NCBI GenBank assembly: GCA_051880495.1
Contig: JBJEOB010000037.1
Span: forward strand, 1-17,691
Direction: 5' to 3'
DNA length: 17,691 nucleotides
From: MGBC120314 sp051880495
GTDB lineage: Bacteria > Bacillota > Clostridia > Lachnospirales > Lachnospiraceae
Shown here: positions 6,980 to 13,302 of the stretch, piece by piece
How the letters are laid out: every line of letters begins with the position of its first letter
How positions within the stretch are numbered: position 1 is the stretch's first letter
Program-made: the position numbers and the translations under genes
Notes under the pieces: generated by a model
What the model was told of the DNA's origin: nothing
Database searches by the model: none
The model's input: only the letters and a program-made list of their open reading frames with translations

Positions 6980-7780
6980 TTGATAAATATAAATAAGCTT
7001 ATTGAGGAGGCAAATGAAAAGGGTTACCATGGAGATAAGGCATCAGCCAAAGTATGTCAGGATATTGTATTAAAAGCATTATCAATAAGCCCGTTAAGTA
7101 GAAATGTTACTATTAAGGGCGGAGTGGTAATGCGTAATAAGACTAATAATGTACGAAGAGCCACCCAGGATTTGGATATAGACTTTATAAAGTATTCATT
7201 AGCAGATGATGCCATAGATGTTTTTGTGAATAAACTGAATTGCCTGGATGGGGTTAAAATCAGCAGAGTGGGTAAGATTGAAGAATTGAAACAGCAGGAT
7301 TACAGCGGGAAGAAAATATTTATATTGATTGAGGATATAGATGGAAACAAGGTTAGAGGTAAAATCGATTTAGGTGTGCATAAACGTTTTGAATTGGAAC
7401 AGGAAGAGTATTGTTTTGATATTGGATATGATGAAGAAGGGGCTAGTTTGTTGATTAATTCAGATGAACAGATGTTGGCAGAAAAACTGCGTTCATTACT
7501 TAAATTTGGACCACTTTCTACAAGATTTAAAGACGTGTATGATATGTATTATTTAAAGGATAATGTTAATAGAGAGAAGCTGAGGATAGCATTGGATACA
7601 TATATTTTTAGAGATGGTACTATGCGAGAAAACACCGGAAAAGATATTGAAAAAAGATTGAAATTTACTTTTAATGATAAGGCATATATAAGAAGTCTTG
7701 ACACATCAGATAAGAGGTGGATTGATGAAGAAATTAATCTGATTACAGGAGAAATTCTGGAGTTTGTGAGTAAAATTTGA
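6980..7780 (+). CDS. abiEii: AbiEii-family nucleotidyltransferase toxin
   Basis: AbiEii toxins are DNA-polymerase-beta-like nucleotidyltransferases that halt growth; some give abortive phage infection, and characterised relatives modify tRNA. The 266-aa protein has motif I KGGVV (46-50), the metal-binding DLDID (64-68, D64 and D66), a third carboxylate candidate in KIDLG (D130), and the family's C-terminal AEKLRSLL (167-174) with RFKDVYDMYYL (182-192). The start is TTG at 6980, directly after the antitoxin TAG. It is supported by GGAGG 8 nt upstream, and the next in-frame ATG falls at residue 51, after the catalytic GG. The weak start codon may keep toxin below antitoxin level (inference). 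All catalytic residues I could identify are present, so the toxin looks functional. Confidence 0.87.
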   Translation: MININKLIEEANEKGYHGDKASAKVCQDIVLKALSISPLSRNVTIKGGVVMRNKTNNVRRATQDLDIDFIKYSLADDAIDVFVNKLNCLDGVKISRVGKIEELKQQDYSGKKIFILIEDIDGNKVRGKIDLGVHKRFELEQEEYCFDIGYDEEGASLLINSDEQMLAEKLRSLLKFGPLSTRFKDVYDMYYLKDNVNREKLRIALDTYIFRDGTMRENTGKDIEKRLKFTFNDKAYIRSLDTSDKRWIDEEINLITGEILEFVSKI

Positions 7781-7817
7781 TGAGGCGGGGCGAAACAAGA
7801 GGAAAATAAAAAAAATA

Positions 7818-7846
7818 TTGAATTACCACCCATAAATTGCTAAACT
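7818..7846 (+). promoter_or_regulatory. Possible promoter of the aminotransferase
   Basis: TTGAAT (7818-7823) and TAAACT (7841-7846) are separated by 17 nt in the about 100-nt gap after the toxin gene, leaving a leader of roughly 30 nt. The -10 box matches consensus at only four positions, so this is a moderate candidate. No clear terminator was found in the gap, and read-through from the abiE pair is an alternative. Confidence 0.4.
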
Positions 7847-7881
7847 AATGATAGCGATTGTTACTTTTGGAGGATCCGGTT

Positions 7882-9072
7882 ATGATAAATGAACAGTATA
7901 AAGCTATGCTAGGCGGAAAGTCGCAGATAAGGGTTTTGTCTGAGTATGCGACGAAACGTGGACAGGAAATTGGGTATGAGAATGTTTTTGATTACAGTCT
8001 TGGAAATCCGTCAGTTCCATGTCCTTTAAAATTCACGGAGACGATGATTGAACTTCTCCGGAATGAAAATCCGATGACACTGCACGGATACAGCCCAAGT
8101 CTTGGTATTACGTCTGTAAGGGAGGCAGTAGCAGACTCGCTTAAGAAACGTTTTGGAATAAATTATACTTATGAGGACATATTTATGACATCAGGAGCAG
8201 CAGGTGCTATTGCACATGCGGTGCGTGCGGTGTCAAAGCCGGGTGATGAGATACTGACATTTGCTCCGTATTTTCCTGAATATGGTCCATACATAAGCGG
8301 TACAGGTGCCGTGCTTAAGGTAGTACCGGCTGATACTGAGACATTTCAGATTAATTTTGACTGTTTTGAAGAGATGCTTGGTGAAAATGTGGCAGCAGTT
8401 CTTATAAACACACCTAATAATCCGTCGGGAATCGTGTATTCAACCGAGACGGTTAAGAGACTCTGCGATATATTAAAAGCAAAGTCTAAGGAATATGGTC
8501 ACGACATATTTATTATTTCAGATGAACCATACCGCGAGATTATATTTGAAGGCGTGGATGCACCGGTTATTTCGGCGTTCTACGATAATACAATAATGTG
8601 TTATTCATTTTCGAAGTCACTGTCACTTCCGGGAGAGCGTATAGGATATGTGGCTGTCAATCCGGCATGTAAGGATGCGGCAACGATAGTAAATATGTGT
8701 GGACAGATATCAAGGGGCACAGGACACAACTGTCCGCCGTCAATCATTCAGCTTGCAGTATCAAAGGTGCTTGATGAAACCTCGGATCTTTCGGTTTATG
8801 AGACCAACATGAATCTTATTTACAATAAGCTGGTTGAACTTGGATTTACGGTAGTAAAGCCGGGTGGAACATTTTATATATTCCCTAAGGCGCTTGAAGA
8901 TGATGCTGTGGCATTCTGCAACAAGGCACTTAAATACGATTTGATACTTGTACCAAGTGATACGTTTGGATGTCCGGGATTTTTCCGTATGGCTTATTGT
9001 ATTGATACGGAAAAGGTTGTAAGGTCACTTGCGGCGTTAGAGCGGTTTGTAAAGGAAGAGTATAACAAATAA
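7882..9072 (+). CDS. Class I/II pyridoxal-phosphate-dependent aminotransferase
   Basis: This 396-aa enzyme belongs to fold-type I aminotransferases of the aspartate aminotransferase superfamily and transfers amino groups between an amino acid and a 2-oxo acid. Visible landmarks are the substrate-loop segment SLGNPSVPCP (39-48), INTPNNPSG (175-183) with the PLP-contacting Asn, ISDEPY (212-217) with the Asp and Tyr that hold the cofactor ring, SFSKSLSLPGERIGY with the Schiff-base lysine at about 245 and the conserved Arg at 253, and FRMAYC near the C-terminus with the carboxylate-binding Arg. An upstream in-frame TTG would add 8 residues. The ATG at 7882 is preferred because GGAGG lies 8 nt before it. 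The amino acid substrate cannot be told from sequence alone, and the neighbours do not form an amino acid pathway. The next gene starts 15 nt later, so the two are probably cotranscribed. Confidence 0.9.
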   Translation: MINEQYKAMLGGKSQIRVLSEYATKRGQEIGYENVFDYSLGNPSVPCPLKFTETMIELLRNENPMTLHGYSPSLGITSVREAVADSLKKRFGINYTYEDIFMTSGAAGAIAHAVRAVSKPGDEILTFAPYFPEYGPYISGTGAVLKVVPADTETFQINFDCFEEMLGENVAAVLINTPNNPSGIVYSTETVKRLCDILKAKSKEYGHDIFIISDEPYREIIFEGVDAPVISAFYDNTIMCYSFSKSLSLPGERIGYVAVNPACKDAATIVNMCGQISRGTGHNCPPSIIQLAVSKVLDETSDLSVYETNMNLIYNKLVELGFTVVKPGGTFYIFPKALEDDAVAFCNKALKYDLILVPSDTFGCPGFFRMAYCIDTEKVVRSLAALERFVKEEYNK

Positions 9073-9087
9073 GGGGGAAAAATAAGG

Positions 9088-10173
9088 GTGAAGATTTGTC
9101 CTATTTGTGATAATAAAATACAGGGAACCTGGTGTCCGAGATGTTTCAGGTTCGTTACACCATGGGAGCTGAAAAACGATATATACATAAACGAGAGCCA
9201 TCATCCAAGTCATGATTTTGGCTGTGAATATCACAATCCCAAATCACAGGATGACCGCCAGGAGTATTTGAAACAGGGATATGAGCGCATGGTTTACGGT
9301 GGTGTTAATGCAACAACGTCGCCACAGCAAAAGGCAAATGCGTCAAATAATACAGGAAACAGAAATAATACGGCAAACAGAAACAACACCGGTGCAAAAG
9401 AAAAGAAAAAAGGCGCAAAGGCAGCAGTTATTATCGTTATTATTTATATTGCATTTTTCCTTTTATCATTATTTGCGGAACTTATACCTGAAATAATAGA
9501 TAATCTGAAGAATGATGGTGATAATGCAGATTTTACGGAAATAATTAAGCAATTTACGGATGATGATGACGAATATGTACCGGAGGATTATTCAGTTGGA
9601 GCTGACCACAGCGAAAAAGATGTTCTGTTTGATTATATGAGCAGCATTGAGCCGGTAATAAGCGACACAATCGGTGAGAACGGTTATGCTAACTACTACG
9701 ACCCTGACGACCTAACTGAGCTTCCGTATGTGAACTGTGATGAAGACCATTTTGAAATGGATTTTAATTCGGTAAGCAGCAGGCTGAATGGTATTGTTGA
9801 GGATTGGATAGAGTACTCGGATGCCTATATGAATTATGTATACACCGGTAAAAATTACACAAATATATATCTTTCAACAGATTATAACGCATCCATCGGC
9901 AATACTAATCTGTGCGTGAGGGCTGACACAGCGACGGGAATGATTCATGATATCGACTTAATAACGATAACAGTTGATGATACTTATTATGAGACTGCAT
10001 ATGTAATGTGCGATATTATGATGCCGGGAGTGTTTAATTCTGCAGATGAAATAAAGTCATATGTGAGCCAGATTACCTCTTCAACAACTGAAGAATTTGG
10101 AGATGTCAGTCTGTATTGCTTTGTGGTTAACGACTATGTTTCAATGAGACTGAGTCCGGTGGCGGAGTACTAA
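9088..10173 (+). CDS. Zinc-ribbon single-pass membrane protein of unknown function
   Basis: I do not recognise a named family. The 361-aa protein begins with a CPIC...CPRC zinc ribbon (Cys 4, 7, 16 and 19), then a His-rich patch NESHHPSHDF (35-44). An Asn/Thr-rich linker (about 76-103) and a lysine stretch EKKKGAK (105-111) follow. A single hydrophobic segment (about 112-131) is followed by an acidic, probably extracellular domain of about 230 residues. The lysines before the segment place the N-terminus in the cytoplasm. The start is GTG, preceded by AAGGGGGAAA; the next in-frame Met (68) would remove the zinc ribbon, so GTG is well supported. The gene follows the aminotransferase closely and ends before a hairpin with a T-run. 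It lies next to a zinc operon, but there is no direct sign that zinc controls it. Confidence 0.8.
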   Translation: MKICPICDNKIQGTWCPRCFRFVTPWELKNDIYINESHHPSHDFGCEYHNPKSQDDRQEYLKQGYERMVYGGVNATTSPQQKANASNNTGNRNNTANRNNTGAKEKKKGAKAAVIIVIIYIAFFLLSLFAELIPEIIDNLKNDGDNADFTEIIKQFTDDDDEYVPEDYSVGADHSEKDVLFDYMSSIEPVISDTIGENGYANYYDPDDLTELPYVNCDEDHFEMDFNSVSSRLNGIVEDWIEYSDAYMNYVYTGKNYTNIYLSTDYNASIGNTNLCVRADTATGMIHDIDLITITVDDTYYETAYVMCDIMMPGVFNSADEIKSYVSQITSSTTEEFGDVSLYCFVVNDYVSMRLSPVAEY

Positions 10174-10222
10174 ATGATCGATTATTATCCGTGAGCCTGC
10201 ACAAAATTTATTGCTTCGACTT

Positions 10223-10276
10223 AATAGTCAGATTAAATTTGCAAATTATTTGCAAATTTAGTTTGACTATTTTTTT
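10223..10276 (+). terminator. AT-rich hairpin with T-run, overlapping the upstream Zur operator
   Basis: A near-perfect dyad centred on 10247 pairs 10223-10246 with 10248-10271. The outer arms are AATAGTCA and TGACTATT, and the inner arms are the 13-bp palindrome of the operator. Two positions at the arm junction (10231/10263 and 10233/10261) are G-T wobbles. A run of seven T (10270-10276) follows at once, as in an intrinsic terminator for the gene ending at 10173. The stem is AT-rich, so efficiency is uncertain. The inner part is also the repressor site. Confidence 0.6.
10234..10260. promoter_or_regulatory. Upstream Zur/Fur-family operator (box 1)
   Basis: A perfect 27-bp palindrome with a central T (10247) carries the 7-1-7 core TGCAAATTATTTGCA (10240-10254). 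Fur-family operators share an AAT-N-ATT centre with variable flanks that set regulator specificity. This site has that centre with TGCA/TGCA outer positions. It ends two bases before the -35 box, where a bound dimer would block RNA polymerase. Confidence 0.8.
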
Positions 10277-10291
10277 GTGTTGATATATAAT
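10263..10291 (+). promoter_or_regulatory. Promoter of the zur-znuACB operon
   Basis: TTGACT (10263-10268) and TATAAT (10286-10291) are spaced by 17 nt, a near-consensus sigma-A promoter with a predicted start near 10298. The leader is only about 30 nt and contains AAGGAG (10318-10323) five bases before the ATG. Operators lie on both sides, so the operon is expected to be shut off when the metal is plentiful. Confidence 0.82.
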
Positions 10292-10298
10292 CAGAAAA

Positions 10299-10313
10299 TG
10301 CAAATGATTTGCA
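10299..10313. promoter_or_regulatory. Downstream Zur/Fur-family operator (box 2)
   Basis: TGCAAATGATTTGCA is a 7-1-7 palindrome identical to the core of box 1 except for the central base. Its centre is 59 bp from that of box 1. It starts 7 bases after the -10 box, right at the predicted transcription start. The repeat of an exact core on both sides of one promoter is strong evidence for a true operator pair. Confidence 0.8.
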
Positions 10314-10328
10314 AATTAAGGAGCAGCT

Positions 10329-10787
10329 ATGACGATTAAGAATGGATATGCAACCAGGAAGCGTGAATGGATACTTAAGTTTCTTGCAGATAATCCTGAC
10401 CGCGAGGTTGGCGTTAATGAAATTAATGAGTTTCTTACGGATAATTCGATAGAAGTTAATCTTACTACAATATACAGATACCTCGACAGGCTTGTTGAGC
10501 AGGGGGTTGTGTTAAAGACCGCCCATGGCAAGAAGGAGCAGGCAACATACCAGTATATTAACGGAAAGGCAGAATGTGGCCACCATCTTCATATGAAGTG
10601 TACCGGCTGCGGTAAGGTTATGCACCTGGACTGTGGTTTTATGGAGGAGATTGCAGCGCATGTAAGACTTGAGCATGGATTTACGATAGACTGCAAAAAT
10701 TCATATATTATGGGGCTGTGCAGAAACTGCAGTAATAATGCATTTAATCATATTGTTGAGGAGTGTAATTGTAATGAGACGGAATAG
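10329..10787 (+). CDS. zur: Fur-family metalloregulator, probably zinc uptake repressor Zur
   Basis: Fur-family dimers bind palindromic operators when loaded with metal and repress uptake genes. The 152-aa protein has an N-terminal winged helix with recognition segment VNLTTIYRYLDRL (43-55). It also has the Cys4 structural zinc site C91-x2-C94 and C131-x2-C134. By position relative to C91, the likely sensor ligands are C83, H86, H88 and D101; a Cys in this site is typical of Zur rather than Fur or PerR. The assignment is supported by the znuACB genes directly downstream. An unusual C-terminal tail ends in EECNCNETE and adds two cysteines. The gene is first in the operon, and its last 14 nt overlap znuA, so it most likely represses itself through the two boxes. 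Manganese or iron sensing is less likely but not excluded. Confidence 0.87.
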   Translation: MTIKNGYATRKREWILKFLADNPDREVGVNEINEFLTDNSIEVNLTTIYRYLDRLVEQGVVLKTAHGKKEQATYQYINGKAECGHHLHMKCTGCGKVMHLDCGFMEEIAAHVRLEHGFTIDCKNSYIMGLCRNCSNNAFNHIVEECNCNETE

Positions 10788-11763
10788 AGTATTTTTAATA
10801 GGCGTTGTTTTAATGTGTATGTTATGTATGACGGCATGCTCGTCAGGGCAGCAGTCAGGTGTAAATAACAAAAAGATTAATGTAATCTGCACCACGTTTC
10901 CGCTGTATGACTGGACGAGGCAGATGGCAGGAGATAACGTCAATGTAGAACTGCTTTTGGATAAGGGTGTGGATATGCACAGTTTTCAGGCATCGGCTAC
11001 CGATATAGCGAAGATTACTTCATGTGATGTTCTCATATATGTAGGCGGTAATTCTGACGGGTGGATAACGGATGCGTTAAAGAATAAGAATAATCCTGAT
11101 ATGCAGGTGGTAAATCTTATGGAGGATTTGAAAGAATACGTCAAGGAAGAGGAACATGTTGAAGGCATGCAGAGTGAACATGAGGAGCACGAAGCACATG
11201 AGGAAGAAGGCGAAGAATGGGATGAGCATATATGGCTTTCTGTTAAAAATGCGGCTGTTTCGTGCGAATTCATAAAGAATGCATTGTGTGCGGCAAATCC
11301 TGAGGACTCTTCTTTGTATGAAGCAGGGTATGAGCAGTATATTAAGGAGCTGAATACACTTGATGATGAGTATGAGAATGTCGTATCAGCTGCGGCAAGA
11401 AAAACGGTTCTATTTGCAGACAGATTTCCGTTCAGATATCTGATGGATGATTATGGAATCAGTTATTATGCGGCTTTTCCGGGCTGCAGTTCGGAAACCA
11501 ATGCAAGCTTTCAGACTGTGACGTTCCTTGCCGAAAAGCTTGATGAAGAAAAGCTTCCGGCCGTTCTGGTGCTTGAAAATTCGGAAAACGGATTTTCGGG
11601 TGAACTGGCGCAGACGATTATTTCAAACAGCAGCAGTAAGGACTGTAAGATTTTAAAACTTAACTCAATGCAGGCTGTAAGCAGCAAGGAACTAAATGAC
11701 AATATAACTTATATTTCCATAATGCGTGACAATATGAATGTTTTTAAGGAAGCACTTAACTAA
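10774..11763 (+). CDS. znuA: ZnuA-like zinc-binding lipoprotein of an ABC transporter
   Basis: This extracellular cluster A-I solute-binding protein captures zinc for the membrane permease. The 329-aa precursor has a short signal with lipobox MTAC and lipidation Cys22. Metal ligands visible are H69 in VDMHSFQ and H152 in WDEHIWLS, with a His/Glu-rich loop between them (about 125-150, including H128, H136, H139 and H142), a hallmark of zinc-specific members. Where ZnuA usually has its third His, this protein has ADRFPFRY (215-222). SSETNAS (239-245) and an acidic segment LENSENG follow. An earlier in-frame ATG at 10738 exists, but the one at 10774 gives a proper signal peptide and has GAGGAG 10 nt upstream. 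It overlaps zur by 14 nt. The adhesin-like manganese transporter alternative is disfavoured by the His-rich loop. Confidence 0.88.
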   Translation: MRRNRVFLIGVVLMCMLCMTACSSGQQSGVNNKKINVICTTFPLYDWTRQMAGDNVNVELLLDKGVDMHSFQASATDIAKITSCDVLIYVGGNSDGWITDALKNKNNPDMQVVNLMEDLKEYVKEEEHVEGMQSEHEEHEAHEEEGEEWDEHIWLSVKNAAVSCEFIKNALCAANPEDSSLYEAGYEQYIKELNTLDDEYENVVSAAARKTVLFADRFPFRYLMDDYGISYYAAFPGCSSETNASFQTVTFLAEKLDEEKLPAVLVLENSENGFSGELAQTIISNSSSKDCKILKLNSMQAVSSKELNDNITYISIMRDNMNVFKEALN

Positions 11764-11775
11764 CGGGGTGGCAAA

Positions 11776-12480
11776 ATGTCGTATATTCAGTGTAAGGACG
11801 TATCGCTCGGATATGAGGGCAGGGCGATATCACAAAATATCAGTTTTGAAGTAAATAAAGGCGATTATCTGTGCATTGTCGGTGAAAACGGCGTGGGTAA
11901 GAGTACGCTTATGAAGACGCTTCTTAATCTCAGAAAACCACTTGCAGGTGAGATAATAAGAGGGGACGGCCTTCGGGAATATGAAATCGGATATCTTCCG
12001 CAGCAGACCAATGTTCAGCGTGATTTTCCGGCATCGGTAAGGGAAGTTGTTCTTTCGGGATGCCTTAACCGATGTGGATTAAGACCGTTCTATAATGCGC
12101 AGGAAAAGAAGCTTTGTGATGAAAATATGCAGCGTATGGGAATTGGTGAGCTTGCCGGTGAGTGCTACAGAAATTTGTCAGGAGGACAGCAACAGAGAGT
12201 TCTCCTTGCAAGGGCACTGTGTGCCGCAAGAAAGATACTCCTGCTTGATGAGCCTGTTGCAGGACTCGACCCGAAGGTTACACTTGAAATGTATGAACTG
12301 ATTGAGGGACTGAACAAAGAAGGTATAACGATTATCATGATTTCACATGACATCAATGCGGCTACGGAATATGCCACACATATCCTTCATATGGGCAATC
12401 ATCCGTTCTTCTACGGAACAACGCAGGATTATCTTGAGAGTGACGTATATAATTCGTTTATGGGAAGGGAGATGGCGTAA
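11776..12480 (+). CDS. znuC: ZnuC-type ABC transporter ATPase
   Basis: This is the cytoplasmic ATPase that powers zinc import through ZnuB. The 234-aa protein has all ABC elements: Walker A GENGVGKST (36-44), Q-loop LPQQ (74-77), signature LSGGQQQR (134-141), Walker B ILLLDEP (154-160), D-loop AGLD (162-165) and switch His191. It belongs to the ABC family that works with ABC-3 permeases. The start ATG has a G-rich AACGGGGTGG site and lies 12 nt after znuA. Its TAA is directly followed by the ATG of znuB with no gap. Metal specificity is taken from its neighbours, since the ATPase itself gives none. Confidence 0.9.
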   Translation: MSYIQCKDVSLGYEGRAISQNISFEVNKGDYLCIVGENGVGKSTLMKTLLNLRKPLAGEIIRGDGLREYEIGYLPQQTNVQRDFPASVREVVLSGCLNRCGLRPFYNAQEKKLCDENMQRMGIGELAGECYRNLSGGQQQRVLLARALCAARKILLLDEPVAGLDPKVTLEMYELIEGLNKEGITIIMISHDINAATEYATHILHMGNHPFFYGTTQDYLESDVYNSFMGREMA

Positions 12481-13302
12481 ATGAGTACACTTATGTATTA
12501 TTTTTCTTTTCCGTTTGTGCGTTATGCATTGATTGTCGGAACACTTATTGCACTTTGCTCGGCACTTCTTGGGGTAACACTGGTGCTTAAGAGATATTCA
12601 TATATCGGAGACGGTCTTTCACATGTGGCTTTTGGTGCGATGGCTATAGCGGCGGTGCTCGGATTATCCAACAATATGCTTGTTGTACTGCCGATAACAG
12701 TAATTGCGGCGGTTCTTATGCTTTACACGGGAAGAAATTCCAAGATAAACGGTGATGCTGCGATAGCGATGATATCAGTCGGCTCACTTGCGCTTGGATA
12801 TCTGCTGATGAACTTATTCTCGACATCGGCAAATATCTCGGGAGACGTGTGCAGTACGCTGTTTGGCTCAACTTCAATACTTACGCTGTCCAAAACGGAT
12901 GTGTGGTTATGTATAGGATTGTCGGTAGTTGTAATTGGAATATATATATTTTTCTATAATAAGATTTTTGCGATAACATTTGATGAGAACTTTGCGCAGG
13001 CAACGGGAATACGTGCCGGAATGTACAACATGATTATAGCAGTAACTATTGCCGTTATCATAGTGCTTGCGATGAATCTTGTAGGCTCACTGCTTATTTC
13101 AGCGCTGGTAATATTCCCGGCGCTGTCAGCAATGAGGATATTTAAAAATTTCCGTGCGGTTGTAATATGTTCGGCTGTTTTTTCAGTCACATGTGCAGTC
13201 GCAGGAATCATAATAGCCATTCTTGCGTCAACGCCGGTCGGCTCGACAATAGTTGTGGCAGATATGGTCGTATTTTTAATCTGCTGTGTTATTCGTAAAT
13301 AA
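12481..13302 (+). CDS. znuB: ZnuB-type ABC-3 family metal permease
   Basis: This polytopic inner-membrane permease carries zinc from ZnuA into the cell. The 273-aa protein is strongly hydrophobic throughout, with about seven to eight predicted membrane segments. It has the ABC-3 family motif YIGDGLSHVAFG (41-52), whose short loop contacts the ATPase, and a second conserved stretch LVGSLLISALVIFPA about two thirds along. The start has no separate ribosome binding site apart from GGGAGATGG at the end of znuC, which suggests coupled translation. It is the last gene of the operon. Its final 14 bases overlap the end of a convergent gene on the minus strand, and no hairpin terminator is visible there. 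Confidence 0.9.
   Translation: MSTLMYYFSFPFVRYALIVGTLIALCSALLGVTLVLKRYSYIGDGLSHVAFGAMAIAAVLGLSNNMLVVLPITVIAAVLMLYTGRNSKINGDAAIAMISVGSLALGYLLMNLFSTSANISGDVCSTLFGSTSILTLSKTDVWLCIGLSVVVIGIYIFFYNKIFAITFDENFAQATGIRAGMYNMIIAVTIAVIIVLAMNLVGSLLISALVIFPALSAMRIFKNFRAVVICSAVFSVTCAVAGIIIAILASTPVGSTIVVADMVVFLICCVIRK

Noticed and set aside
7830..7860. Weak hairpin (ATTGCTA / TAGCGAT) before the aminotransferase
   Set aside because: Short stem with a wobble pair and no T-run; not enough for a terminator or leader structure.
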